64,000 bases of DNA from Linum tenue (taxonomy: Eukaryota; Streptophyta; Magnoliopsida; Malpighiales; Linaceae): NCBI GenBank assembly GCA_946122785.1, contig CAMGYJ010000003.1, forward strand, positions 27,297,811-27,361,810, in the 5' to 3' direction. How positions within the stretch are numbered: position 1 is the first letter of the stretch; every line of letters starts with the position of its first letter. A program made the position numbers and the translations under genes. Below are positions 49,951-60,689 of this stretch, one piece after another. The notes beneath the pieces were generated by a model, which made no database searches, had not been told where the DNA came from, and saw only the letters and a program-made list of their open reading frames with translations.

Positions 49951-51680
49951 TCACAAAAGCTCAATGTTCTTCTCTTTATAGCTCCTTTGGTCCTCCAGAG
50001 TTCTTTAATGCTTGATCTAAACTTCCTTAAGTTGCTTTGTACCTTTAAAACCATCAAAAACATACCAAGAAGGTATCAAAGAGTACAAAAACATAACCTA
50101 GGTCTTTTAAAGGCTCATTGATGAAAAAGTTGCGATTTGGATAAGAAATACTAGAGACAGGACTAAAGATGTATTGATATAAGGGGAAAATGTATCAAGA
50201 ATGAGAGTGACGAACACTAGAAATAAAGTGTCATCATAAGCTATTAAATAATTAGATCATAATTTGCTATTTGAGGTGGCTCGGCCATAATGTTTAGCCC
50301 GATCATAGATCAAAACGAGCTAGCTCACGAGTTAAACTTTCCATCAAAACTTGGGTATAGCTAGGTTGGTTAAGTGTTTGCTAGGGGCCATTGTCCTAGA
50401 TGGACACATTCAATTAAGGCTTGTTTACTTTCATCTCTATTTCCTATTTATTGTAGCAACATCAAACAGAACCTGATGGAAACGAAGCTACCATTCCTAA
50501 GAAACAAAACCTGAAAACCTGACCATGAAAACCTATTTAACTGAAACTTTTGCGGAATTCTTTAACTGAAACCTAAATGATGGTAGATTGTTTCAAATCA
50601 AGTAAGAAAGAGTTTAATGATCTAACTATTAAAAATGATAAAGTAAAATTATTAAATCTGAAAGTGAGAAGGAAATTTTATTTTATTAGAGAAGAAACCA
50701 TATAGATATAAATTTTATAGTGACTTTTCGTAATCAAATCTAACATATCGATTACTATAAATTATGATATTTTTATATTTTTTAAATGAAATGTTTTTGT
50801 TTGAAATAAAAATGAATTCGTTATCAATGGTAAATTTTGCATAACTTGAGTAATGGTAACATTATTATTTTTCGAACTCAATGCCATGTAGTTGGTGCAC
50901 GATTTCAATGATTGATTTGAATACATAGCATGTTTTATGTAATTTAGTTATTAAATTAAGGGTACATTTTAGAAGGTTTTCAACATGATTTTTAGTTCAA
51001 TTTAATTGATCTGTACATATTTGAATATAACATTCCATATATATGAATTCTTTTTCGAATGAATTTTGCATCGTAGTTCATTTTGAATTGAAATGAATTA
51101 TTGATTTATTTGGTTTTGAATAGTCTATAAGAGGAAAATCATATCTAATAAAGAAAAATTTGGTATATGAGAAACAGTAAAGGACTAAAATAAAAGGATT
51201 AAAAAATAATTGTGAGTAATGTCATTCAAATAATTTAGCTTATCGATAAGAAGAAGAAAGTTTTTTTGTTGAAAATATGAGAAAACAGACGTTGTAAACT
51301 GGTGGAAACAACAGAAAGCTACCACTTTCCATTTCCAGACTTGCGAACGAACATAAAGCAAAATGAAAAGTAAACAAATTTTTTTTCGTTTCCATTGCCA
51401 GATTTATTGAATGGAAACAAGAAATATGAAACGGAAACAGAAATGAAAGTGAATCTTAGTTGTGATACCAAGTAAATATGGTGGTGACTATATCGTTCAT
51501 AGTTGTCACACGAGTTCATAGAAATGAACGTAAAGAATAACTCCAGTACATGTGACTATTGAATAGTTAAATGGGATAGAGTTCTACATATAAATGTAAG
51601 TGAGAGAGGTAGGAATGGATTTAATAGCTATATTAGGTGAAACTTGGGTTGGTTTAATTTTGTGGCGAGAGTTAAAGTTG
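49951..51680. other. AT-rich intergenic DNA
   Basis: No gene, RNA or element with definable ends seen. Confidence 0.35.
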
Positions 51681-51685
51681 ACAAA

Positions 51686-51960
51686 TTATTTTTTGTACCA
51701 ATGAAGCTCTTTGAAGGTCTCAACAATCAGATTTTTCGACAAGTTGCCTGCATTGCAAATGCAACTGGGCTCAACTTTGGAGTGATTCTCCAATTCTGCT
51801 GCAATATTTTTGTCTGATTTAGAATTCATCATCGGTCGGTTCTCTTTGCTTTTGATATTTGTGTCGCCGCCATCCTCAAGTGTTGACGACACTGCTCCAA
51901 CCTTGAATTCTTCCACGCCAACTTCAATAGCTCCAGTGGTCCCTGTGTTAGAGTTTTGTC
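51686..51960 (-). other. Possible orphan coding fragment
   Basis: An open frame (76 codons from 51916, extendable upstream toward 51960) has protein-like composition, is Lys/Glu/Asn-rich and contains one CIC motif. I do not recognise it. It could be a gene or transposase fragment, or chance. Confidence 0.2.
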
Positions 51961-52434
51961 ATAACTTAATAGTTTTAGAAAACAAAGTTGCCCATAATTG
52001 CACTTTATACCGAAACATTAAGTCAATGTTGTTGTTCAATATATGTAGTTAAACATAATAAAATTAGTTATTTATCTGCTACCATCTCAAATATTACTGC
52101 TAAACTAGTACTATAGCAATGAATGCAAACATTAAATTACAATCCTAAATAACAATCCTATGACAATGATTTGGACATTGTTTGAATAAAGAGCTAAATT
52201 CATTTCACTAATTTCCATTGAAAATGGCAACTTATTCAAAAATCTATGTCAATGTTCCTATGTCATATGTCCATATATAATTCATGTCATGATGAACAAA
52301 GAAGATAACAATTGGAAAAAATTCATAGATACACTGAACTCCATTAAAGTACAATAATTTGCTTTTATGGTGAAGATTGATTATGTATGTATAATAGGAA
52401 GCAAATCTCATGTTGTCACTTGTGTACTCTTTAT

Positions 52435-53491
52435 AAGCTAATTTATACATTTGGTCACTCAAATGACATAAATCTTTCAAATTTGTCACTCGAATTACTT
52501 TTTTTTTTCTTATTGGTCACTAACTTTACGAAGTGTTTCACCATTAGTCACCGACTATCAGTCTCCGTCAGACTCCTTTAATTCAGTCAGTTTTTTTATG
52601 ACGTGGCAAACATAACTGCTAACTGGATCGTTAACTTAATGACTTGTCCATTTAAAAAATAAAAAAATAATTAATTAACCACTGCCAGCAAACTCCTCCC
52701 TGCTTCATAGCCGCCGCCGACTGCCCCTAAAAGCCAAGAGCTTTATCATCACCATCTAACACACTACCGACACTCACCGCCTCGTTTCTTTGTCCCCCGC
52801 CGCATAATAAGCAAGGACTAAATTCCATATTTAAATTGATACCAATTTCGCGGTTTATGTAAGGTAGATCCGTTTCTGATTCAACATCGGGTCGCGCCGA
52901 TGAGATGACAGTCGACGGGGATTTCAAAACCGAATCTCCTCCGACGCTCTCACTTTCCCTCGCTTCCGCTTCTTCGGTACCACCGTTTGAGGTGAGATAG
53001 TCCGTCTTCTTCGACAACGACCGAGCGATTACGATTCCAATTCCCTATATAGATTTGTCTCTGCATATTGTGTTGTGATTGTTGTGAGTATCTATTCTAT
53101 ATGTTGTCAACGGGGAAGAGCAACCACATATGATCCGAGACAACGGAGAAGACTAACAATCGCAATATCCGGCTGACGGACCGCGCGATGTCGTTTCGCG
53201 ACGGGAAAATAACTGAGCCGCCCGCCGGCCGAGGTGAGGATGCAGAGGCCAAAGATCTTGCCGAACTTGCTCACTGGACGAAACATGACGTCATCGAGTG
53301 TGGAGATCCGAGCGCTCAGGCTGACGAAGGTGCTGCTCAACATGACGGTCCAAACATGAAAGTTTGTGCAATTCGGTGATTAACGGTGAAATAATTCATA
53401 AAGTTAGTGAACAATAAGAAGAAAAAAAGTAATTCGGGTAGCAAACACGAAAGATTTATGTAATTTGAGTGATCAAACGTGTAATTTAGCC
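52435..53491. mobile_element. MULE, 1.06 kb, possible Pack-MULE
   Basis: A perfect 9-bp duplication ACTCTTTAT lies at 52426-52434 and 53492-53500. Inverted ends of about 120 bp share TCACTCAAAT, ACATAAATCTTTC and GTTCACTAACTTTA-like blocks. The interior (52680-53360) is richer in GC than its surroundings and has open frames on both strands (52727-53017 and 53107-53343 on -). No transposase is present. The interior could be captured host sequence. Confidence 0.85.
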
Positions 53492-53500
53492 ACTCTTTAT

Positions 53501-54060
53501 GCAAGCAACACTTTATTTGTATACATATATGTCACTATTAGTTGCATTTCTTTGTTAGTCATTTTGACTTTCTCATGTTTTCAACACGTTCTAAGCATAC
53601 TCCAAGTAATTTGAGTATTTTCCTACATAGTTCAAAGCCAAATACCAAATAAAGCACACATCAATAATGTAAATGATATGTACAAATTATATAAACATCT
53701 AACTCTGTGTGTGAAGAGCCTTTTACTAATATAAATGACCATTAATTTATGTTTCAAGCATAGTTAGTCCCCCGCCCCTACTGGCTACTCACATGCAATA
53801 CAATCAAAATCGTGCTTTAAAACTAGAAAGCTTACGCTTTTAGCTTTTTAGGTCAACAAAACGCTTCTATGTAGAATCGTGATTTTCCCTTACAAATATA
53901 GTTAAAATCTACGCTTTAAAACTTAAAAGCTTACGGTTTTACGTTTCTAAGTTACCCAACCGCTTCCAGATAGAATCACGCTTTTGACTGCATTGCTCAC
54001 ATGGGAATTGAACTGACCATTAACTGATAGATCACTTGGTCAATATAATTAAATGAATCA
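53501..54060. other. AT-rich DNA with two related 60-bp stretches
   Basis: Around 53815-53965 a phrase of the type CTTTAAAACT(A/T)(A/G)AAAGCTTACG(C/G)TTTTA occurs twice about 95 bp apart. No gene. Confidence 0.35.
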
Positions 54061-54063
54061 AGT

Positions 54064-54498
54064 TTCTTGTCACGTTAGGTGACAAGAACACCTAATTCAC
54101 GCATTTTTTCATTTATTCACGCCATATTTCTTTATTCACGCCATATTGACGTTATTCACGTGAGAGTGTTGCTTATTCACGCAACCAATATTGTTTAGTC
54201 ACGCAACCTGGTGTTTATTCACGCATATTGTTATTTATTCACGCCATTGTAAAATTAAATTTTATACGTTAAAATATATCAAAACGGATGTCATTGTGTA
54301 GATTATGATCAATGCAACATATTTTTATAGACTAATTGAGAATCCAAATTTAATTCCATAAAACATAGCCAATACAAATGATTAGTGGGCAAAAATCTGA
54401 ATTTTCATTTACGTGAATAAACATAATATTACGTGAATACACATCAAATAGTGTAAATGAGAAAAAAATACGTGAATAAATTGGTATTACGTGTTTTG
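54064..54498. repeat. Element built from 20-bp-phased TTATTCACGC decamers in inverted arrangement
   Basis: Eight copies of TTATTCACGC (two with one change, one ending GT) start at 54093, 54113, 54132, 54152, 54173, 54195, 54215 and 54235. The complement ACGTGAATAA starts at 54411, 54431, 54470 and, degenerate, near 54450 and 54489. Spacing is 19-22 bp throughout. The left edge is a perfect inverted repeat (arms 54064-54073 and 54079-54088). It is probably a small non-autonomous transposon with subterminal repeats. Confidence 0.75.
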
Positions 54499-54705
54499 TG
54501 AAAAGAGATGTTTTCCATAATTAAGCGGCCAAACATGGCGAGTTAATAAAACGTTGCCCAACCCCTTCTCTTTCCCTACCAATCAAACCATTAAATTAGT
54601 CCGCCCCAAGTCGTTTTTCATTTTCTTTTCCACTTCACCACAAGCCCACCAATCCTTACCATCTCAGCCATTCATTCCTCTTAATTCCCAGATCCCAATC
54701 CCATC

Positions 54706-55242
54706 ATGTCACCCAACCATCCCCTCCTCCTCACAACACTCCTCCTTCTCCTCTCCACAGCCGCCGCCGCAGATTCCCCAGCGCCGACGCCGCTGGTCCA
54801 GCGCATCTGCAAGACAACCGCCGACTACCCCTTGTGCGTGGAGGCGCTGTACGCCGACGACCGGACCCCAGAAGCCGACCGCTACGTGATGGCGTTCATC
54901 TCCGTGGGCCTGGCCTACACCAACGCCACGGGGACCCGGTCCTACATCTCGGGCCTCGCCAAGGACCACACGGGCCGGGTCGACCGGATGCGGCTGGGCC
55001 GGTGCGGATCCGACTACGACGCCGCCATCTCCCGCCTCGAGATCGCCTACAACGACTTGAACTCCGAGACCTACTTCGGCCTCGCCAGCCTGTCCGGGGA
55101 GGCGGCGCGGAACGCCACCGACTGCCAGGCTGTCTTCTCCAAGTCCACGTGGCGGCCCCTGGGGAACCGGAACCGGGTCTTGCTGGTTTTGTGCCAGGTT
55201 ATTGCTTACATTGGCAAGTCCTTCACCGGCGGGGGAGATTAG
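54706..55242 (+). CDS. Plant invertase / pectin methylesterase inhibitor-domain protein
   Basis: A secreted four-helix-bundle inhibitor that would bind cell-wall or vacuolar invertase, or pectin methylesterase; the sequence does not tell which. Single exon of 178 residues, a usual length. A signal peptide of about 21 residues (LLLTTLLLLLSTAAAA) is followed by the hairpin Cys pair (ICKTTADYPLC), a helix region, then RCGSDYDAAISRL and ATDCQAVF with the second pair, and a fifth Cys near the C-terminus. The ATG at 54706 is the only one that gives a signal peptide. The ORF is much richer in G+C than its flanks. It lies 200 bp after the decamer element, which might therefore be part of its promoter. 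Confidence 0.92.
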   Translation: MSPNHPLLLTTLLLLLSTAAAADSPAPTPLVQRICKTTADYPLCVEALYADDRTPEADRYVMAFISVGLAYTNATGTRSYISGLAKDHTGRVDRMRLGRCGSDYDAAISRLEIAYNDLNSETYFGLASLSGEAARNATDCQAVFSKSTWRPLGNRNRVLLVLCQVIAYIGKSFTGGGD

Positions 55243-56423
55243 CGGTGGGGGGTGGAGAAATTCATGTACGTAATTACGATGAGGAGGCTTAATTAAGTTG
55301 AGTCATCTAATTAATTCATAATAAATAAATGCTCTGGGGTTACGTTACGATATGAGTTGGATGGATGAGGACGGGGAGTGGCATATACATCCCACCCGAT
55401 GCCCGTGATTAATGTGGATGCCAAAGTCGTTTGACTGTCTTTTAGCGACAATGGAAAGAATTAAATGATGAATGAAGACAAAATTATGGCATTTTGTTGT
55501 GTGAACTGATTCTCTAATCTTTACTCAATTTACCATTTCCTTGTTGTTATTACTAACTAATAGTACCTATAGATAGTTCTACACGGTTATATAACAATTA
55601 ACAAGCCCAATATCACGATTTTCAGTCTCGTAAGATGTCACCTTTACGACTTTGTTTGTGTACGTAAGACCACTAATTTTTATAAATGTTTACTACTTTT
55701 TTTTTATTTTAATATGTTTACTACATTTTAGTTTTATGTATTGATTATTGTAAATCTTTTTAGTAAGACCATCAATCCCTACACTACAAATACTATGAAT
55801 ATTTCAGTTTCATAGTATTGATCTCCTAATACTACTACAACGTACAGACCACTTTTTAATAAGACAGACTATTATACACATGGTTAGGTGCCAAATCATT
55901 TTAATATATACATTAGATTGTGTTTTTGCACCCAAATTCTTAAAATTTAAAGTTTTAAACTGAAAAAAAACCCTTCTTGCTATTTTAGGTTAAACATTAG
56001 GAAAACTAAATTAAACTTACCTTATGAATGTGACACCCCAAATATATTAACGAAGAAGAAACATATAGAAAGGAATATATAATGGAAGATGAACATAACA
56101 TGTGATGTGCGAGAGATAACATGTGATGCTATTCTAATTTTGAAAGACAGAAAGTGTGATGTTAGTTCTGGAAGAGCAATTTTGTATTTGATTAAATTCT
56201 TCGGGTGTCCTTTATTGCTATTATTGAATTGTTGCGTGTTTACACCTAAAGAATAATCTTGTACCACATTATTATTCATAAGAAATTTATTGTCTTTTTA
56301 AGGTAAGATAAACTATAACGATTAATGTTATTTAAACTGGGCCTTATGGTACTAGATTTTTAAGCTCAAACGGCCAAGTCTTTGAGAGGGCACGATTTTC
56401 ATCGCAAGGAGGCTAAGTCTGCA
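55243..56423. other. AT-rich intergenic DNA downstream of the PMEI gene
   Basis: No gene seen. TGTGACACCCC at 56030-56040 looks like a plant LTR start, but no matching end was found. Confidence 0.35.
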
Positions 56424-56742
56424 AGACCACGTTCGTCGCGAGTCAGGTAGATCGCATTCGCCGTGAGTCCGCTAGACGGACTTCGTCGCGATCATGGTAG
56501 GCCATGATGGTCGCAAGATCTAGAAGACCTTGGCCTCGAAATCATATCACGAGGAGGCATTGTCACGTGGAGTTTGCTAGATCGCGTTTGTCGCGAGATC
56601 TAGACCGCGTTTGTCGAGAGTCTGCTTGACCACGTTCGTCGTGAGTCCGCTAGATGGCCTACGTCACGAGTCCGGTAGATCACGGTGGTCGCGAGATCTA
56701 GATGGCCTTTGTCGTGAGATCTAGACCACATCCGAGATCTAA
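56424..56742 (+). repeat. Degenerate 25-bp tandem repeat in the LTR
   Basis: About twelve units of the form AGAYCRCRTTCGTCGYGAGTC, 23-25 bp long, are readable in a row. Confidence 0.75.
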
Positions 56743-57097
56743 ATCAACGACTTGGACGTGAGAAGGAAAACTACGTGGTGAGAAGGAAGCCACATAATAT
56801 ACTAAGTCCGAGAGCTCGAGCACGTTGGTCACGAGGGAGTTAAGTCTCACGTTGGTTGTTGAATCTAGACATTTCCCGTCTCGAGTGAGCTGGACCTTGG
56901 TGGTCGTGAGATCTAGATCTAGACCATGTCAAGCACCAAGATGAAAGTTTCAAGAGACGCACATAAGAGGTTGAAGGAGCAACCACCGCTCCGGAGAAGA
57001 GGGAGCGGTTCTTTTTAGCAGTTATCAAGAAGACGGTTCTCCAAGGCAGTTACCAACACATGCCTATAAATAGAAGAGGAGGTCGATAAAGACAAGG

Positions 57098-59462
57098 TGT
57101 AACACCCCGAGTTCTGGTTAGGTTCAGTCGGCCAAGGATCGACCGCAAAGCTAGAAGACGATTAGAAGGGATAAAGCGATGAAAAAGTGGCAACAGGCTA
57201 GAACACGGGCCATCACACGGCCATGTTGCTAGACCGTGCTTGGTTTAACGGGGTGTTTGGATGAAACTGCAAATGAAGCATAGTGCGCTGGAACACGGGT
57301 TGAACACGACCGTGTGGGTGAATCGTGTTCCATTTAATTGTTCGTTTTAAGACCGTAATAAATGGGACGAGCCAGGGGCGGAGCTACACAAGCCTTCGGA
57401 GGGGCCCCGGCCCCCCCGAGAATTTTGAAAGTTACGTGTAAAAGTTGGTATTAGACGTATAAACTAAATTTTATATATAAAATAAAGAACGTGAAAATAG
57501 TATCATAAAAGTTTCTGTAGTCTGGTGGAAGTGCGCCATTCCCTTTCAGCCAGTGGTCGAGGTTTCAATCCCTGTGGTAAGCAACATTTGTTTTTATCAA
57601 GGCTAAGTTTTAAACATGATGAATGTTTTTAGTTATATGGCCTGTAAGTTTTTATTTAACTAAAAAATTTGATTTGAATATTTTTAGTTATTTTTTTGTG
57701 CGCTTTTAATAAAATAAAATAATTTTTTGTTTGATAGAAGTTTAGCTCTTTACGGTAAAGTATCAAGAGAACTCCGGCCCCCCCGAAAGCTAAATCCTAG
57801 CTCCGCCCCTGGGACGAGCCATTTTCGAGAGACCAGTAACGCAATGGAACACGGGTCAGAACATGCCCATATTCGTTGGTCGTGTTGCTTGGAGCGTCGT
57901 TGTAAGGAAGATTTGAACGGGGCAACGCTTGAGGACAACACAGGTCAGAACACGACTGTGTCTTGTGCCCCTGTTGTATCTGAAGTAAGATTTGGCCTCC
58001 GATGTGTGGGCCGAGAAGAGAGGGAGGAGCTCGCGGCGGTGCCGGACCTCCGGCAAAGTCGACCGTCGGGCTGTTGCTGTCCGAGGAGGAGGAAGAGGAA
58101 CCGAAGGAGTGGATCGACAATGAGCTTCAAGGAGGAGGCAGCGACAACAGTGTGAAGGTAACCCCCCCCCCCCCTTCCCCCGTTTGTTTGGAACACAATG
58201 GCAGTATTTTATACATTTGATGAATAGTGAAGGGTAATTGGGTCTTTTAGCTTGTTAGGACAGTTTTGGAACAATGGGAAAGTTTGGGCGTCAATTAGTA
58301 ATTTACCATGCCAAGTATTAGTTATTAATTAGCAAAGGTTTGGGTATCAAATCGAAATAAGCCTTTTTGGACCGAATTGTTAAGATTTGAAAGTGGGTAG
58401 GGGCTGTTGGACATAATTCAACAATTCTGAAAATTTGAGGCCGAATTGATAGGAACCAGAAAATTCGAATACTATGTTGTAATTTGCCATTTTGGGGCAA
58501 AAAGGTAATTTTCCAGAATTTTGCAGGGGAACTTATGAGAAATTAAAAGAAGGAGTTTGAAATTGGAATCAATCAAATTGGAGATCGTTTGGTTAGTAAC
58601 GCTAGTAAAAAGAAGTATTAAGTTTTTGCCTAAATACTTACTAGGAGAAAGTGCAAAAGGAAGTTAAGCACTAGGGGTTTGGGCAAGGAGTCTCGGACGA
58701 TAACATGGGTCAACCGACGATGAAGAAAGGGTAAAGGGGGTAAAATTTCCGTCGAGGTCTTTTAGTTTATATCTTTTATTTCAAGTTATGCTAGTTAATT
58801 TTTGAGTTATACATGATTATGTGTATGATGCATCCCACCGCCTACTTAAGGTTTGTGCTTTGCATATGAATGTGTTTTTTAGGCAAAAACTTACTTAAGG
58901 TTTGTGATTATGTGTATGATGCATCCCACACGTAACATGGTGGATCCTAGTAATGAGTAGGAGTTAAGATAGAAGTAGAGAACTTATATAAGCTAGTAAG
59001 GACTAAATTATTAAGGATGAAAGCGAGAACGACTTTCATGTAAGAGGAAAGTAACTGCTAATAACGTATCAGTAAGAGTTTCCTTAGGAAAAGACCTTAG
59101 GAAGTAACGACGAGACTGACCGCTTCTTACTCACCAGGTTGAGGAAGGGTTAGCAGATATGGATCACGAGAAGAGGCTGGGCGAGGCGAGCGACAACACG
59201 AGCATTGGCGAGGTCCCCGAGAGCTCAGTTAAGACTCAGAGTTAGATTTACTTAAGTTTCTGCACTTTGTGATTTGAGTATGTACTGGAGATAAGGTTGA
59301 GACCTTCAAGTTTGAGTTTGCCCACATGTTTAGGGCATTGCATTTGATGTATTTTGTTTGAAAGGTTTCAGTTGTGTTTGTTTAATAAAAATTTTGAGAT
59401 TGTTTTTAATCGGCTCTGGAGCCATGTGTATTTCGGTCTGTTAAAAGGATCGGAGTGTTTCA
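57098..59462 (+). mobile_element. Solo LTR, Ty3-type
   Basis: It starts TGTAACACCCCGA and ends TCGGAGTGTTTCACA (imperfect inverted ends) and has a perfect 5-bp duplication CAAGG at 57093-57097 and 59463-59467. It is 2365 bp including a 439-bp hAT element. No internal region or second LTR is present, so it is a product of LTR-LTR recombination. Confidence 0.85.
57373..57811. mobile_element. hAT-type MITE inside the solo LTR
   Basis: Terminal repeats CAGGGGCGGAGCTA are present on both sides (14 bp) with a perfect 8-bp duplication GGACGAGC at 57365-57372 and 57812-57819. It is 439 bp with no transposase. Confidence 0.92.
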
Positions 59463-59817
59463 CAAGGGTTCCGCAACCAATCATTTGAGACCCAATGTCA
59501 AACTTTATCATTTTCTCTGCAATGTAGCCTTAGTCGTAGTTGGAGCTCTCGTTGAACCTCCATAGGAGTAGGAGTAAACCAACTTAGAATTTGTAGTTTC
59601 CTTTCACCATCAATCAAACACCCTCGTTCGAACTTTGTTTAAAGAGGTGTGGCTCATGTCTTAGTAATTATTGTCTAAAGAAGTCAAGGTGCAATTAATC
59701 TCAATTCAACGCAAGTTTTCTTGCTAGAAAACAAATTGGCACACCCGGTGGGACCTTGTGTTTGGTTTGATGGCTCCGTGACATAAACAACAAGATGACA
59801 ATCTTCTACAAGTCTTT

Positions 59818-60075
59818 ATGAAAGAGGATCAAGTGACCAACTTCAAATTCGGTCGAATGGATTTTGTTGGTGGAAACAATGGTAGGATGGGGGCTCTGCC
59901 GGCTCCGACGACAAATTTGGATGAAGCATTTTCCATCACTTTACTTCATCGATCTATTGAGAAGGGTGTGGTTGACCCCCAACAGGTAAACCAATGTTTA
60001 ACTTCTCATATTAAACGTCATGTTTCTCTTATTGAACGTATGATTATCTCATTCAACGTCATGATTTCGCATTGA
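59818..60075 (+). pseudogene. N-terminal gag fragment after the 56.4-59.7 kb LTR
   Basis: An ATG shortly after the primer-site-like sequence opens 85 codons starting MKEDQVTNFKFGRMDF. From about residue 57 the sequence becomes low-complexity (repeated CATGATT/ATTGAACGT phrases), showing replacement by other DNA. No known domain. Confidence 0.4.
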
Positions 60076-60169
60076 ACATCATGATTCCCTCATTTATTGG
60101 ATGGATACATGTCTATATAATGATTTGGCAACTTGAGCAAGACTCAGAGCCTGGTTTAGCAACAACCTT

Positions 60170-60470
60170 TATGCCCGTGAGACTTAGAAACCTTTCTTGA
60201 AATTTTCAATGTCACGGTCTCGCCTCATTTGTCAGGGCCTGGAGACCATGCCATTTTACTGTTCTTCACTTTTTGGCGCTTTTCAACTTCCAATCGTCCC
60301 GAAACTCATCCTCAACCTTCCCACATGTGCTAGGACCTTAAATGTAGCAAAAAAAAAAAAACACAACCTAACGTAAACTAGGTTGAGGGACAATCATTTA
60401 CCAAGTCAAACGATAAACAAATGAGAGATAAAATATGTGTAATGGAGCCCAAATCAAATAGTGATTAAGA
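60170..60470 (-). mobile_element. LTR U3 fragment, reverse orientation
   Basis: Its complement matches 48300-48500 (GGTCCTAGCACATGTGGGAAGG, CGGGACGATTGGA, GTGAAGAACAG). Confidence 0.6.
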
Positions 60471-60689
60471 AACTAAGCTAACTACACTAACCTAACCATT
60501 ACCCTAGCTAATTACAAGTGATGGAGCTATCTTAGCTTGAATCCCCCTAGTTCTATCATTTGAACCGATGTTGCGTACCATCCTAACTCAATCGACTTAA
60601 TTCATCTCCCAATAGGAGATAGACTCCCTCGGGAGTTCACTCGAAACTGCGTAGCAATGAATGGGTAGTGCTCTATTCAACCTAGGGAT

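Larger units (their letters stand above)
56424..59733 (+). mobile_element. Ty3-type 5' LTR interrupted by a solo LTR
   Basis: The U3 holds a degenerate 25-bp minisatellite (56424-56742), then a TATAAATA box at 57065-57072. The LTR is split at 57098 by a solo LTR and resumes at 59463, ending at AAAACA (59733). A primer-site-like TTGGCACACCCGGTGGGACC follows at 59736-59755. The left edge is not defined. Only the first part of gag remains after it (59818-about 59990). Confidence 0.6.

Noticed and set aside
54093..54244. CRISPR-like regular repeats with spacers
   Set aside because: The repeat unit is only 10 bp with 10-bp gaps, degenerate and continued in inverted form, in a plant nuclear sequence without cas genes.
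54834..55292. 152-codon plus-strand ORF overlapping the PMEI gene
   Set aside because: An Arg/Gly-rich +2 frame shadow of a GC-rich gene. The 54706 frame has the signal peptide and domain Cys residues.
56030..56040. TGTGACACCCC as the left edge of the large LTR ending at 59733
   Set aside because: Attractive as an LTR start, but the matching end type (GGGTGTCACA) is not present at 59733 and no target duplication could be paired.
57098..59462. A complete LTR retrotransposon
   Set aside because: There is only one LTR; the interior lacks a primer site, a purine tract and gag/pol, so solo LTR is the better reading.
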